The notes: a model not told the origin generated them from the sequence alone. Shown: positions 34,996-45,291, counted from the first letter of the stretch. The stretch: 64,000 bases of DNA from Bacteroidota bacterium (GCA_021779195.1 JAJYBB010000006.1:62001-126000); one strand, 5' to 3'. A program made the numbers and translations.

Positions 34996-35766
34996 ATGGA
35001 TAAACTAACAATCATAAAAGTTGGAGGTAAAATTGTGGAAGAACCCGAAGCGCTAAAACAATTGCTTTCCGATTTCTCTAAAATAAAAGGTCATAAAGTA
35101 CTCGTTCACGGCGGAGGACGTTCAGCAACAGCGATAGCTTCTAAATTAGGCATTGAAAGTCAGCTGGTAAATGGTCGCCGTGTAACAGATGAAGAAATGC
35201 TGAAAGTAGTTACAATGGTTTATGGTGGGTTGGTGAACAAACAGATTGTAGCCGGTTTACAGTCCATTGGGGTGAATGCTTTGGGTTTAACCGGCGCCGA
35301 TCTGAATTATATGCGCTCCGAAAAACGTCCGGTTAGTGATGTAGATTATGGGTTTGTGGGTGATGTAAAAGAAGTGAATGCCGGAATTTTAGCTGAACTC
35401 ATTTCAAAAGGGGTTGTTCCGGTACTGGCACCACTCACCCACGATAAAGCCGGTAATTTATTGAATACCAATGCAGATACTATTGCAGGAGAAGCTGCTA
35501 AAGCTCTAGCTAACTATTTTGAAGTAACGCTAATGTTTTGTTTTGAAAAAAAAGGAGTACTTTTAGACGAACTGGATGATGAAAGTGTTATCCCAACCCT
35601 TACTCCTGCCCTTTTTGAAGAATATGTATCCAAAAAAATCATCAGCGGTGGAATGATTCCAAAGTTAGAAAATTCGTTTGATGCCTTGATGGCCGGTGTG
35701 AAACAGATTATTATAACCAGAGCTGATTTGATTCACACAAAAGGAGGAACAACAATCAGCAACTAA
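34996..35766 (+). CDS. argB: Acetylglutamate kinase
   Basis: ArgB phosphorylates N-acylglutamate in arginine synthesis. The amino-acid-kinase fold is complete: IIKVGGKI (6-13), VHGGGRSATAIA (37-48), NADTIAGEAA, and SGGMIPKLENS near the C-terminus. With 256 residues it lacks the long N-terminal helix of arginine-inhibited hexameric ArgB, so it may be of the arginine-insensitive type. In a pathway with an N-succinylornithine carbamoyltransferase the substrate could be N-succinylglutamate. Confidence 0.94.
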   Translation: MDKLTIIKVGGKIVEEPEALKQLLSDFSKIKGHKVLVHGGGRSATAIASKLGIESQLVNGRRVTDEEMLKVVTMVYGGLVNKQIVAGLQSIGVNALGLTGADLNYMRSEKRPVSDVDYGFVGDVKEVNAGILAELISKGVVPVLAPLTHDKAGNLLNTNADTIAGEAAKALANYFEVTLMFCFEKKGVLLDELDDESVIPTLTPALFEEYVSKKIISGGMIPKLENSFDALMAGVKQIIITRADLIHTKGGTTISN

Positions 35767-35822
35767 TTAATCGGCATTGAAACTGCCAGTTGAAATTAAT
35801 AATATTTTAGGAATTAAATATT

Positions 35823-35860
35823 GAGATGCCCCATTTAAGGAGCACCTCATTATTGTTTTT
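35823..35860. terminator. Probable terminator between argB and the C1 peptidase
   Basis: A stem-loop from GAGATGCCCC (35823-35832) to GGAGCACCTC (35839-35848) has two mismatches and is followed by a T-rich run. It lies between convergent genes. Confidence 0.55.
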
Positions 35861-35886
35861 GCACTAAAAAGCAATGAAAGAACCAT

Positions 35887-37077
35887 TTAATTTAAACCTA
35901 ATTTTTTAAGAATATCCTTCGGAATAGCTTCTTTATTCACCAATATATCAATGGTTTTAGCTTTTACAAAAGTTTCGCTGGCATACCAAATTCCCTTGTA
36001 TTTATTGTCGGTTCCCCATGAGTTTTTGACTAAATAATACTTTGTACCGTTCTGATCTTTTGCCGTCCCGAAAATTACCATTCCATGATCATCGGTTGTT
36101 TGATAATCATCAAAGCCCTTTTGGCGTGATTCAGGAGTAACTTTCACTTCAGGTTGAGGCCCATTGATCTTGTAAATTTTAGTCTCCATTTCTTTTTGAG
36201 GAATGTGGAGCCATTTGGCTTGGTCGGTACCCGGCAAATTAGCTAATTTTGTTTCAGGTAAAACGGCTATTCCGTTACGTGTAAAGCCTTTTTCACTGAC
36301 ATCAGATGCCCATGCAATGCAATATCCCTTCTCGATAGCATAATCAAACACACGCATAAATTCATCCAAGGGTAAGTTGTATGATTCAGACCAACGCCAG
36401 TTATCAGGAATTTCAATGGCAAATTGCTGATAAAATGGATGATGCGTAAAAGATGTCAATGATATATAATTATCCATGTTTAATCCTAAGGATTTTTCGT
36501 AGGTGATTGGTGAATAATGTTTGCCATCAACAATAAAATCAGTCGGACACTTCCCAAGATAAGCATCTAAAATGCCATCAAATCCATTTTTCCAGGCTGT
36601 AGAAAGTTTTTTATTCGGGTTCGTTACAATTACTTTCATGTAGGCACTGGTAAGTCCATCCAACTCGCCATGATTGTGTTTTTCTTCACCGTAATTTAAT
36701 CCGGTCATTTCCTTTTCGGGCACAATGCCATAATTTTTCAACACGTATTGAACATCATAAAACGAGCCACCTGACCCAAAATTTATTGTTCCGTTCATTC
36801 GGACATATTTGTCGGCTTTATCGGAATAAGAATGATGAACCACAAACATTTCAGACAAATCTAATTCTGGTTTACCCATACGAAGCAATTCAGATTCAAA
36901 AAAACCGATTCCCGAAAAACTCCAACAAGTTCCAGAGTTGGCTTGATTTTTTACAGAAGTGATTTTATTTTCTTTAACTGTGGTGAATTTAAAAGTGTCA
37001 ACTGATGTAGTGTCTTTTTGAGCAAAAGAAAAAGCAGTACTCAATAAAAATCCAAGTAATAAAATATTTTTCTTCAT
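35887..37077 (-). CDS. Secreted C1-family cysteine peptidase (bleomycin-hydrolase/PepC-like)
   Basis: The 396-residue papain-like peptidase has a cleavable signal peptide (1-19, FSFAQ). The catalytic cysteine is Cys51 in NSGTCWSFSG, the histidine lies in TDDHGMVIFG (about 331) and the asparagine in VKNSWG. The architecture is of the aminopeptidase C/bleomycin hydrolase type (C1B), but exported, a form common in Bacteroidota. It lies about 60 nt downstream of pepD, so a peptide-utilisation pairing is possible. Confidence 0.9.
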   Translation of the reverse strand: MKKNILLLGFLLSTAFSFAQKDTTSVDTFKFTTVKENKITSVKNQANSGTCWSFSGIGFFESELLRMGKPELDLSEMFVVHHSYSDKADKYVRMNGTINFGSGGSFYDVQYVLKNYGIVPEKEMTGLNYGEEKHNHGELDGLTSAYMKVIVTNPNKKLSTAWKNGFDGILDAYLGKCPTDFIVDGKHYSPITYEKSLGLNMDNYISLTSFTHHPFYQQFAIEIPDNWRWSESYNLPLDEFMRVFDYAIEKGYCIAWASDVSEKGFTRNGIAVLPETKLANLPGTDQAKWLHIPQKEMETKIYKINGPQPEVKVTPESRQKGFDDYQTTDDHGMVIFGTAKDQNGTKYYLVKNSWGTDNKYKGIWYASETFVKAKTIDILVNKEAIPKDILKKLGLN

Positions 37078-37119
37078 TTAAATTTGTAAAAAATTGATTC
37101 ACAAAATAACATCTTGTAA

Positions 37120-37135
37120 ATCACGTTAATGTGAT
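37120..37135. repeat. 16-bp near-perfect inverted repeat
   Basis: ATCACGTTAATGTGAT has one mismatched pair and lies between the pepD stop and the C1 peptidase start. It could be an operator or a weak hairpin. Confidence 0.3.
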
Positions 37136-37141
37136 ATTTAA

Positions 37142-38605
37142 TTATTTAGCAGGAATATTTTCTAACGTGGACAATAAATAATCCCAAAATTTTTGCACGG
37201 TAGCAATGTTAACTTTTTCGTCGGGCGAATGTGGGTAACGAATAGTGGGGCCAAATGAAATCATGTCCATATTGGGATAATGTGTTCCTAAAATTCCACA
37301 TTCCAAACCAGCATGAATGATCATCACATTGGGAGTTTTGCCAAATTTATTTTCGTAAACCTCGGTCATTACTTTCAAAATTGGAGAATCAAGATTAGGT
37401 TTCCAACCCGGATAACCTCCTTTAAATTCTACTTTTGCACCTGCTAAAGCAAATACACTTTCAACCATTGAAGCAAGTTCATCTTTCCGGCTTTCGACAG
37501 AACTACGCATCAAGCAACGAACAATCACTGAGTTTCCATCCGATTTCACAATCGCTAAATTATTTGATGTTTCAACTACAGAAGGCAATTCGGGTATAAA
37601 ACGCAGCACTCCGTTCGGGCAAGCCGAAACAGCATTGATCAAATCGTCCTGAACTTCATCGGGCATTAATCCGTCGGGTAAATCGACTTGTTCAACCGTC
37701 AAAGAAATATTTTCTTCTACTCCTTTATATTCTTCAATATAAAGAGCCTCTGTTTCCTTTACGAAATCAATAAAATCATCAACTCCATCAACCGGAACAG
37801 TAACTACTGCAAAGGCTTCACGAGGAATGGCATTGCGTAAGCTTCCGCCTTCGATGGATGACAATCGGGCTTCGTAATCTGCAACAGCAGCTTTAAGAAA
37901 ACGGAAAATAAGTTTATTGGCATTTGCCCGTTGCAAATGAATATCCACTCCTGAATGTCCTCCTTTCAACCCTGTGAGCGAAATTTTCAATGCCACATCC
38001 TCTTCAGGTACATCCACATGCTTGTAGCGAAATGTCATATCACCATCCAATCCACCGGCACATCCTACATACAATTCTCCTTCATCTTCCGAATCCATAT
38101 TAATTAGAATCTCACCTTTCAAAATATTCGGCTGAAGTCCGAATGCTCCAAACATTCCGGTTTCTTCATCCACTGTAATAAAAACTTCCAATCTCGGATG
38201 AGGAACATTTGTTGATTGTAACACTGCAAGAGCAGCTGCAATGCCGATGCCGTTATCAGCCCCAAGAGTTGTATCTTTTGCCGTAACCCAATCGCCATCA
38301 ATGTATGCCTGAATGGGATCCGTTTCAAAATTATGAGCAACATTGCTGTTTTTCTGAGGAACCATATCCATATGCGCCTGTAAAACAACAAGTTTTCGAT
38401 TTTCCATTCCAGGAGTTGGTGGCTTACATATCAATACATTTCCAATTTCGTCGCGCAGCGTTTCAAGCCCAAGTGCTTTTCCGAAATTTTCGATGAAGCT
38501 TCCTATCGGTTCTTTTTTGCCCGAAGGACGCGGAACTTGCGTGAGTTTATAAAAATTTTCCCAAAGAGCTTTCGGCTCTAAATTGCGAATATCATTTGCA
38601 TCCAT
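37142..38605 (-). CDS. pepD: Aminoacyl-histidine dipeptidase (M20 family)
   Basis: PepD hydrolyses Xaa-His and other dipeptides with two zinc ions in the cytosol. The metal and catalytic residues are visible: His78/Asp80 in LQAHMDMVPQ, Asp117 in LGADNGIG, Glu147/Glu148 in TVDEETGMFGAFG, Asp171 in NMDSEDEGEL, and a final histidine in the C-terminal part. The start is taken at the ATG at 38605 (MDANDIRNLEPKALWENF, 487 residues), which matches the family N-terminus. The extension to 38695 does not. Confidence 0.94.
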   Translation of the reverse strand: MDANDIRNLEPKALWENFYKLTQVPRPSGKKEPIGSFIENFGKALGLETLRDEIGNVLICKPPTPGMENRKLVVLQAHMDMVPQKNSNVAHNFETDPIQAYIDGDWVTAKDTTLGADNGIGIAAALAVLQSTNVPHPRLEVFITVDEETGMFGAFGLQPNILKGEILINMDSEDEGELYVGCAGGLDGDMTFRYKHVDVPEEDVALKISLTGLKGGHSGVDIHLQRANANKLIFRFLKAAVADYEARLSSIEGGSLRNAIPREAFAVVTVPVDGVDDFIDFVKETEALYIEEYKGVEENISLTVEQVDLPDGLMPDEVQDDLINAVSACPNGVLRFIPELPSVVETSNNLAIVKSDGNSVIVRCLMRSSVESRKDELASMVESVFALAGAKVEFKGGYPGWKPNLDSPILKVMTEVYENKFGKTPNVMIIHAGLECGILGTHYPNMDMISFGPTIRYPHSPDEKVNIATVQKFWDYLLSTLENIPAK

Positions 38606-39025
38606 ATTTTTAAATTTAAAATGGTTTTTGGAATAATTATACGGGTTAGTTACCTGCAAATATCTATAATTTTTTTTGAATAATCTTCCTATCACCTATT
38701 TTTTTTTAAAATTTATTTGAATCGGAAACCGATTAGTTCGCATCCGATTTTTAATAGAAATAAATAATGCATTGAAAATCATGCTAAAATCTTTAAAATA
38801 AATAAAAATTCAGAATTGGTCATTTAGGATTTTGATACTTCATTGAATCAATTTTTTAATTAATGAAATTTTTCAGTAATAAGTCAGCTAAATTCAAGGT
38901 CATTCAAAATATATTTGGTAAATTTGCATTTGAAAACAACTAACCAAATATATTAATTTACATGCTGATAATGAGCAAATTTAATTTTAAAAGCCTGTAA
39001 AAAAACAAAAAAAATTATTTAAGTC
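38606..39025. other. Intergenic region between divergent pepD and CoA-transferase genes
   Basis: AT-rich, no gene. It holds a plus-strand -7 element TAAATTTG at 38919-38926, a reasonable promoter for the CoA-transferase. A poorer minus-strand match (GATATTTG, 38657-38664) may serve pepD. Confidence 0.5.
38919..38926 (+). promoter_or_regulatory. -7 element TAAATTTG for the CoA-transferase gene
   Basis: Perfect TAnnTTTG match, about 100 nt before the start codon; no clear -33 element. Confidence 0.5.
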
Positions 39026-40537
39026 ATGCAACAAACGTACAGATTTTTAACTGCCGATGAGGCAGCGAGTTACGTAAATCACGGCGACATTGTGGGATTT
39101 AGCGGATTTACACCTGCCGGATGTCCCAAAGAAGTGCCAACAGCAATTGCCAAACGAGCTGAAGCATTTCATGCCGAAGGAAAAGAATTTAAAATCGGGA
39201 TGTACACCGGAGCATCTACCGGCGATTCATTGGATGGAGCATTAGCCCGTGCCAACGCCATTTTATTTCGTACGCCTTACCAATCAAATAAAGACTTACG
39301 CGATGCGTTAAATAAAGAGCGGGCACCCTATTTCGACATGCATTTATCGTCAATTGCGCCAAGTTTGCGTTTTGGGTTCATGCCAAAACCAAAATTTGCG
39401 ATCATTGAAGTATGCGATATTACCCCTGATGGCGAATTGATATTAACTACCGGTGTGGGAATTTCGCCAACAATTGCCCATTTAGCGGATCATATAATTG
39501 TAGAGTGGAATCACAAACATCCTAAAGCCTTACGAGGTTTTCATGATATTTTTGAACCTGAAGATCCACCTCACCGCAAACCTATGACATTGCTGAAACC
39601 ATCTGACAGAATGGGAAATACAGCACTTAAAGTAGATCCTTCAAAGATTCTGTGTATTGTGGAAACTTACCGCGACGATGAAGTAGGCGGCTTTTCTCCT
39701 ACCGATGAAGTTACCGACAAAATCGGTCAGAATGTGGCTAACTTTTTGGTTGAAGAAATCAAATCAGGAAAAATTCCTTTTGAATTTTTACCCATACAGT
39801 CGGGTGTTGGAAATATTGCCAATGCCGTGATGGCATCATTAGGTACCAATCCCGATATACCGACTTTCGAAATGTATACCGAAGTTATACAGGATTCAGT
39901 TATCGGATTATTGAAAACCGGTAAGATTCGTTTTGCAAGTGGTTGTTCATTGACAATCACTACACCCATATTACAAGAAATATATGAAAACATTGAATTC
40001 TATCGTGATAAATTGATTCTTCGACCTCAGGAAATGTCAAACAGCCCTGAATTAGCACGAAGATTAGGTTTAATTACCATCAACACAGCGTTAGAGGCTG
40101 ATATTTTCGGGAATATTAACAGTACTCATGTGATGGGCTCGAAAATGATGAACGGTATTGGTGGTTCTGCTGATTTTACCCGCAGTGCTTACATCTCAAT
40201 TTTCACCACACCATCAACTGCCAAAAAAGGAAAAATCAGTGCCATAGTTCCTATGGTTACTCATGTTGATCAGAATGAACACTCGGTCAATATTCTGATC
40301 ACCGAACATGGAGTTGCCGACCTTCGAGGTAAATCACCTATTCAGCGTGCTGAAGAAATTATTGAAAATTGTGTTGCTCCTGAATATAAACAACTATTGC
40401 ATGATTATTTAGAATTGGGTGGTTGCTGTCACACCCCTCAAAATCTTTCGGCTTGCTTTGGAATGCATCGGCAGTTTGCAAAAACAGGCAACATGTTGGA
40501 TACCAATTGGAACGATTATTTGGACAAGCTTCCTTAA
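39026..40537 (+). CDS. Succinyl-CoA:acetate CoA-transferase (acetyl-CoA hydrolase family)
   Basis: The 503-residue class I CoA-transferase belongs to the Cat1/AarC/SCACT group. It has the N-terminal GFSGFTPAGCPKEVP, the probable catalytic Glu286 in FEMYTEVIQDS, GIGGSADFTRSA, and EHGVADLRGKSP near the end. In propionate-forming Bacteroidales this enzyme moves CoA between succinate and acetate or propionate, which fits the fumarate reductase genes at 9.5-12.9 kb. Acetyl-CoA hydrolase activity is an alternative annotation of the same family. Confidence 0.9.
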   Translation: MQQTYRFLTADEAASYVNHGDIVGFSGFTPAGCPKEVPTAIAKRAEAFHAEGKEFKIGMYTGASTGDSLDGALARANAILFRTPYQSNKDLRDALNKERAPYFDMHLSSIAPSLRFGFMPKPKFAIIEVCDITPDGELILTTGVGISPTIAHLADHIIVEWNHKHPKALRGFHDIFEPEDPPHRKPMTLLKPSDRMGNTALKVDPSKILCIVETYRDDEVGGFSPTDEVTDKIGQNVANFLVEEIKSGKIPFEFLPIQSGVGNIANAVMASLGTNPDIPTFEMYTEVIQDSVIGLLKTGKIRFASGCSLTITTPILQEIYENIEFYRDKLILRPQEMSNSPELARRLGLITINTALEADIFGNINSTHVMGSKMMNGIGGSADFTRSAYISIFTTPSTAKKGKISAIVPMVTHVDQNEHSVNILITEHGVADLRGKSPIQRAEEIIENCVAPEYKQLLHDYLELGGCCHTPQNLSACFGMHRQFAKTGNMLDTNWNDYLDKLP

Positions 40538-40554
40538 CGCGCTTTATTAACAAA

Positions 40555-40597
40555 CAGGCTTGCAAAAAATTAATTTTTGCAAGCCTGAACTGCTTTT
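40555..40597 (+). terminator. Intrinsic terminator of the CoA-transferase gene
   Basis: CAGGCTTGCAAAAA (40555-40568) pairs with TTTTTGCAAGCCTG (40574-40587), with a T run shortly after. The following 230 nt up to the lipid kinase gene show nothing else. Confidence 0.88.
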
Positions 40598-40829
40598 TTT
40601 ATTTGATTAGCAAAGAACGATAGGGTTTGATTCTCCTATTTAAACGTGAAAAAATAAAATCACCAATTTTCAATATAAGTAATTGTTTAGTTTGTATTTA
40701 ATAATTTATTTACAACAAAACATATTTGAGGCAAATTACAATTAAATAGTCAAATGTTCAACCCCTGCTTTCAATTCTTTACGTTTAATAAAAATGAAAT
40801 ATTTGGTGATATTCCGCAAAAGCAAGTAT

Positions 40830-41714
40830 CTAAAATCTTTTCTTAACCCTAACCCTAAGTCCTTCGGGTATAATCTTTACATGAATTTCTGTTCCTTCGT
40901 CGTATGGTTCTCCATCAAAATGGAACGGACCAGAGTTCTGACGTCTCAGCGTAACTTCATCGGTACGCATTGTTGTCATAAACAAATTTCGATCGATATT
41001 TTTCGAAAAAAGTTGAATTGCCAACGACGGAATGGCAATAATTGGCATATTGCTCATAATTGAAATATCTACTTTCCCATCCTGAACGCTTGCCTGTGGT
41101 GCAATATATGCATTATTTCCCCATTGTGAAGCATTTGCAAAAGTCAAAACGAATGCCTTTCCTTTCAAATCCACTCCATTACCGATTAGTTCATACTGCT
41201 GAGATTTATAATTAAAATAGCCGGTGATAATTTTTTCGATATAACTCATCACACCCCGCTTTTTACCTTTAGCAAACTCCATACTCACATATGCATCGAA
41301 ACCGGTACCGCATGTACAGAAAAAAAGCTTCTTATTAACAATTCCATAATCGATCAAAATTGATTCTGAATGATTTAAAAAATTAACGGCTTTAGAAATG
41401 TTGAGAGGAATGCCTAAATGTCTTGCTAATCCATTACCCGAACCAATGGGTATAATTCCCAAACTACTTTCGGTATGAATCAATGCCTTTGCAACCTCAT
41501 TTACAGTACCATCGCCACCTACAGCAACAATTATTTGTGTTCCATTATCAACAAAAGATTGCGCTAATTCGGTACCATGTCCACGATAATCCGTAAAAAC
41601 AATCTCAGGACTGAACATTTCAGCATCTAAATTGGTCTGAATTAAATGGCGAATATCATCCTTACGTCGGGTTCCGGAAAAAGGATTAACTATAAAAGCA
41701 ATATTGGTTTTCAT
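40830..41714 (-). CDS. Diacylglycerol-kinase-family lipid kinase
   Basis: The 294-residue protein has the DAGK catalytic domain: AVGGDGTVNEV (64-74) for nucleotide binding and IPIGSGNGLARHLGIP (88-103). It has the YegS/DgkB-type two-domain layout and ends in FDGEPYDEGTEIHVKIIPEGLRVRVKK, with FHFDGEP typical of the family. Substrates could be diacylglycerol, another lipid or a sphingoid base. Bacteroidales make sphingolipids, so the last is possible but not shown. Confidence 0.88.
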   Translation of the reverse strand: MKTNIAFIVNPFSGTRRKDDIRHLIQTNLDAEMFSPEIVFTDYRGHGTELAQSFVDNGTQIIVAVGGDGTVNEVAKALIHTESSLGIIPIGSGNGLARHLGIPLNISKAVNFLNHSESILIDYGIVNKKLFFCTCGTGFDAYVSMEFAKGKKRGVMSYIEKIITGYFNYKSQQYELIGNGVDLKGKAFVLTFANASQWGNNAYIAPQASVQDGKVDISIMSNMPIIAIPSLAIQLFSKNIDRNLFMTTMRTDEVTLRRQNSGPFHFDGEPYDEGTEIHVKIIPEGLRVRVKKRF

Positions 41715-42185
41715 TCTAAATTTATATCTTCAAAAAACTTACGAAAATACGAATATTTTTCGGGATTCAATTTTAATTCGACAATCCCACCTGATTAAAA
41801 CATATACATTTTCCGTTTATTTTAATTATCAGAATGTTATCAAAATAGTAATCGGATTTTAAAATACAAACAATAATTAAAATTAATAGAATCAAACCAA
41901 ATTGAAACATTCACCAGATATCAAACGTTATAAATTAAAATTTATAATTACTCTGAAAAAGGAACGCAAAAAAAAGGGAATCGTCTGCAAGATTGTAATA
42001 ACATATTAGTAATCAAAAAAAATTATGATAGAAAAAATTGAAATCAACATTTATTTCTTAACTTTGTTTGCTATATAAACAATGGAATTAGTATATTTTT
42101 CAGATTCAAATTATCACATTCGATTCCTAATCATCATATTTAGTAGATCAAAAGGAAAACACTTCACTTACCAAAGAATATTCAA
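41715..42185. other. Intergenic region upstream of rnr
   Basis: AT-rich DNA between divergent genes. The only clear signal is the promoter at 42038-42066, which gives rnr a leader of about 115 nt. A 47-codon frame from 42082 overlaps the rnr start out of frame; I do not call it a gene. Confidence 0.5.
42038..42066 (+). promoter_or_regulatory. rnr promoter (TTG-N18-TAACTTTG)
   Basis: TTG at 42038-42040, an 18-nt spacer and the perfect -7 element TAACTTTG at 42059-42066. Confidence 0.6.
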
Positions 42186-44324
42186 ATGTCAAAAAAAAGA
42201 AAAACCCATCAAAGTACTCGTTTGAATAACAAAGAATTGGTTCGAAACATAACCAATTTATTCAATGAAAATCCAGAGAAGACATTTAATTACAAACAGG
42301 TTGCAACTTTTTTGGACATAAAGTCCGAATCGCAACGTGTGTACATCAATCATTTGTTATATGAATTGTTAGATGAAGATTTTTTAGTCGAAATTTCAAG
42401 AGGAAAATTTAAAGTCAACTCAAGAGGAGGTTACATTTCTGGTGTAATCGACCGACAAGGAGTTAAAACTTGGTTAATACCCGAAGATGGTGGTGAATCG
42501 GTATTTATTCCCGAACGAAAAACAAACCACGCATTGCTCAATGACAAAGTGAAAGTGTTTTTATATGCCCGAAGAAAGGGTCAGCAACCTGAAGGTGAGG
42601 TTGTTGAAATTTTAAAACGAGCACATGACACTTTTGTTGGAATACTTGATGTATCCGAAAATTTTGGATTTCTGACCTTAGATAACCGGATAATGACTAG
42701 TGATATTTTTATTCCCAAAAACAAACTCAATGGGGGAAAAACTGGTCAAAAAGCCGTTGTAAAATTAATGGCATGGGAGCCAAACGCCAAGAACCCTGTC
42801 GGAGAGGTCATTGACATATTGGGTGATAAAGGAGACAATAATACAGAAATGCACGCCATCTTAGTTGAATTCGGATTACCTTATAAATATCCAACTAATG
42901 TTGAGGAAGTGGCTGCTAAAATTGATGCTGGAATTACTTCTGAAGAAGTAGCAAAGCGAACAGATATGCGCGAAGTAATAACGTTTACAATAGACCCGCG
43001 CGATGCCAAAGATTTTGACGATGCACTTTCTATTCGAAAATCAGCTGATGGATTTTGGGAAATTGGCGTTCATATTGCAGATGTAACCCATTACGTTCAA
43101 CCTGATAGTATTATCGAAGAAGAAGCTTATAAAAGAGCCACTTCTGTATATTTAGTCGATCGTACTATCCCAATGCTGCCCGAACATTTATCCAACGGAA
43201 TTTGTTCGTTGCGTCCAAACGAAGACAAACTTACATATTCTGCAATTTTTAAAATTAATGATCAGGCTGAGGTTATAAGTTATGAAATTGCGAAAACAGT
43301 GATTTGTAGTAACCGCCGATTTACCTATGAAGAAGCACAATCAATTATTGAAAACGGCAAAGGAGAATTCAGCGAAGAATTATTAACCCTCGACCATTTA
43401 GCAAAAATTTTACGCGAAAAACGTTTTGCAAAAGGAGCCATTGCTTTCGATCGCGTAGAAGTTCGGTTTGAAATTGACGAAAAGGGAAAACCTACTTCTG
43501 TGTTTTTCAAAGAACAAAAAGATGCTAATAAATTAGTCGAAGAATTTATGTTATTAGCCAATAAAACAGTTGCAACACATATTGGGAAACAAATAAGGAA
43601 TTCAAAACCAAAGACTTTTGTTTATAGAATTCACGATGTCCCTAATCCAGACAAATTAAATAATTTTGCTCAATTTATAAAGCGTTTTGGCTACAACCTC
43701 AAAATATCCGGCAAACAATCATCAGTTTCAAGTTCGATAAATGCATTGCTGGACGCAGTAGAAGGCAAAAAAGAACAAGATTTGATTGAAACATTGGCAG
43801 TTCGTTCGATGGCAAAAGCCATTTATTCTACGTCAAACATAGGACATTATGGATTAGCTTTTGATTTTTATACGCATTTTACTTCGCCTATTCGACGCTT
43901 TCCTGATATGATGGTACACCGTTTGCTTGAAAAATATGCACAAGGTGGACAAAGCGTGAATGCATCTGAATATGAAGAATATTGTCAACATAGTTCTGAT
44001 ATGGAACAATTGGCTTCAAATGCTGAACGTGCATCAATCAAGTACAAACAGGTAGAATTTATGTCCGATAAATTAGGCCAAACGTTCGATGGGGTAATTT
44101 CGGGTGTTACAGAATGGGGTATTTACGTGGAACTAATTGAAAATAAATGCGAAGGTATGATTCCAATTCGTGATTTAGATGATGATTACTACACTTTTGA
44201 TGACAAAAACTACTGTTTAGTTGGTAGACGGTATCACAAACGCTATCAACTTGGCGATGCAATAAGCGTACAAGTCGCGAAAGCCAATTTAGATAAAAAG
44301 CAGTTAGATTTTACGTTGGCATAG
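42186..44324 (+). CDS. rnr: Ribonuclease R
   Basis: This 3'-5' exoribonuclease degrades structured RNA. The 712-residue protein has an N-terminal winged-helix region (about 15-75), cold-shock OB domains, the RNB catalytic domain with TIDPRDAKDFDDALSI (about 268-283, metal-binding aspartates), and the TSPIRRFPDMMVHR block. A C-terminal S1 domain (GVISGVTEWGIYVELIENKCEG) ends the protein, which lacks the long lysine-rich tail of the E. coli enzyme. Confidence 0.95.
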   Translation: MSKKRKTHQSTRLNNKELVRNITNLFNENPEKTFNYKQVATFLDIKSESQRVYINHLLYELLDEDFLVEISRGKFKVNSRGGYISGVIDRQGVKTWLIPEDGGESVFIPERKTNHALLNDKVKVFLYARRKGQQPEGEVVEILKRAHDTFVGILDVSENFGFLTLDNRIMTSDIFIPKNKLNGGKTGQKAVVKLMAWEPNAKNPVGEVIDILGDKGDNNTEMHAILVEFGLPYKYPTNVEEVAAKIDAGITSEEVAKRTDMREVITFTIDPRDAKDFDDALSIRKSADGFWEIGVHIADVTHYVQPDSIIEEEAYKRATSVYLVDRTIPMLPEHLSNGICSLRPNEDKLTYSAIFKINDQAEVISYEIAKTVICSNRRFTYEEAQSIIENGKGEFSEELLTLDHLAKILREKRFAKGAIAFDRVEVRFEIDEKGKPTSVFFKEQKDANKLVEEFMLLANKTVATHIGKQIRNSKPKTFVYRIHDVPNPDKLNNFAQFIKRFGYNLKISGKQSSVSSSINALLDAVEGKKEQDLIETLAVRSMAKAIYSTSNIGHYGLAFDFYTHFTSPIRRFPDMMVHRLLEKYAQGGQSVNASEYEEYCQHSSDMEQLASNAERASIKYKQVEFMSDKLGQTFDGVISGVTEWGIYVELIENKCEGMIPIRDLDDDYYTFDDKNYCLVGRRYHKRYQLGDAISVQVAKANLDKKQLDFTLA

Positions 44325-44367
44325 CGGTGAATAGAAGCGCACAAAATAAGATCACTAATTTCTTTGC

Positions 44368-45258
44368 TTACAGGTTCTTTCTATTCAGCCAAACCTGATA
44401 GGAGTTAATAATATTTTGCCATACCACATACATTCCTGGACCTATCGATGCAAGCGGATTTAAAAACATTTGTGCCATCCAAATAGCTAAAATGGTATTT
44501 TTTTGACCAAAACTTTGTCCCATGGCAATGGTATCATCATACTTTTTACCAAGTAAACGTCCGGCAAAAAATTGCGAAATGCAGACAACCAAGGCAGCTA
44601 ACGCAATAAATATTTCTAGCAGATAACTTGAACGGGGTTGCATCTGCATGAAATCGACTGTCCGGGCAGTAACTACAACAAGTGCAACAGACCAGACATA
44701 AAAAGCAAAACCCGAAGAAGAACCAATCCTTTCCACAACTTTTGGTTTCCATTTTCGCAACAAAACGATTGTAAAAAGCGGTAACAACAACAGCACAAAA
44801 ACACGCTGACCAATAAACCAGAACGATTCTATGAATGGAAGTTGTTGATAACTGCCAACTAATGAAAAGAAAGCCGGAGCAACTATTGCCACTGCAATAT
44901 TAATTATTAAACTATAAGCAGTAATGCTGGCAACACTACCTCCAAGCATACCTGTAACAGTAGGAGCAGCAGTTCCAGTCGGTGCTAAAACACAAATCAT
45001 TGCACCTTGAGCCAGTGTTTTATTAATTGGCTGAAGAATTAAATAAACGCCTATACTTCCAGCTAACTGCAATAGTAACAACCACAAATGAGAAATATTA
45101 AATTTTATTTGCTGAAGTTTTAGATTAGAAAAAGTGAGAAACAACATAATAAAAATCAAATAAGGCGTAATAAAAGAAATTTTTCCAAAAAAAGTATGGA
45201 AAACAGCACCCATAATCATAGAAATGGGCATCATATATGGTTTGAGCTTCTTTAGCAT
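44368..45258 (-). CDS. Bile acid:sodium symporter (BASS) family transporter
   Basis: The 296-residue protein has about nine transmembrane helices. The region CVLAPTGTAAPTVTGMLGGSVA resembles the first crossover motif, and SFGQKNTILAIWMAQ resembles the second (GxxxKNxxLA) motif of BASS proteins. It is probably a sodium-coupled importer of an organic anion. Bile acid is only the family name; the substrate is unknown. Confidence 0.85.
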   Translation of the reverse strand: MLKKLKPYMMPISMIMGAVFHTFFGKISFITPYLIFIMLFLTFSNLKLQQIKFNISHLWLLLLQLAGSIGVYLILQPINKTLAQGAMICVLAPTGTAAPTVTGMLGGSVASITAYSLIINIAVAIVAPAFFSLVGSYQQLPFIESFWFIGQRVFVLLLLPLFTIVLLRKWKPKVVERIGSSSGFAFYVWSVALVVVTARTVDFMQMQPRSSYLLEIFIALAALVVCISQFFAGRLLGKKYDDTIAMGQSFGQKNTILAIWMAQMFLNPLASIGPGMYVVWQNIINSYQVWLNRKNL

Positions 45259-45283
45259 AAAGCAATAACACTTTTAAAAAGTA

Positions 45284-45291
45284 CAAAAATA
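45284..45291 (-). promoter_or_regulatory. -7 element TATTTTTG for the BASS transporter gene
   Basis: Perfect TAnnTTTG on the minus strand, 26 nt before the start codon; no clear -33 element. Confidence 0.45.

Noticed and set aside
40845-40862. Telomere-like CCCTAA tandem (AACCCTAACCCTAAG).
   Set aside because: It lies inside the lipid kinase gene and encodes its C-terminal LRVRVK; only about two and a half units.
42082-42225. A 47-codon ATG frame in the rnr leader.
   Set aside because: Overlaps the rnr start out of frame, has no ribosome-binding site and resembles no family I know.
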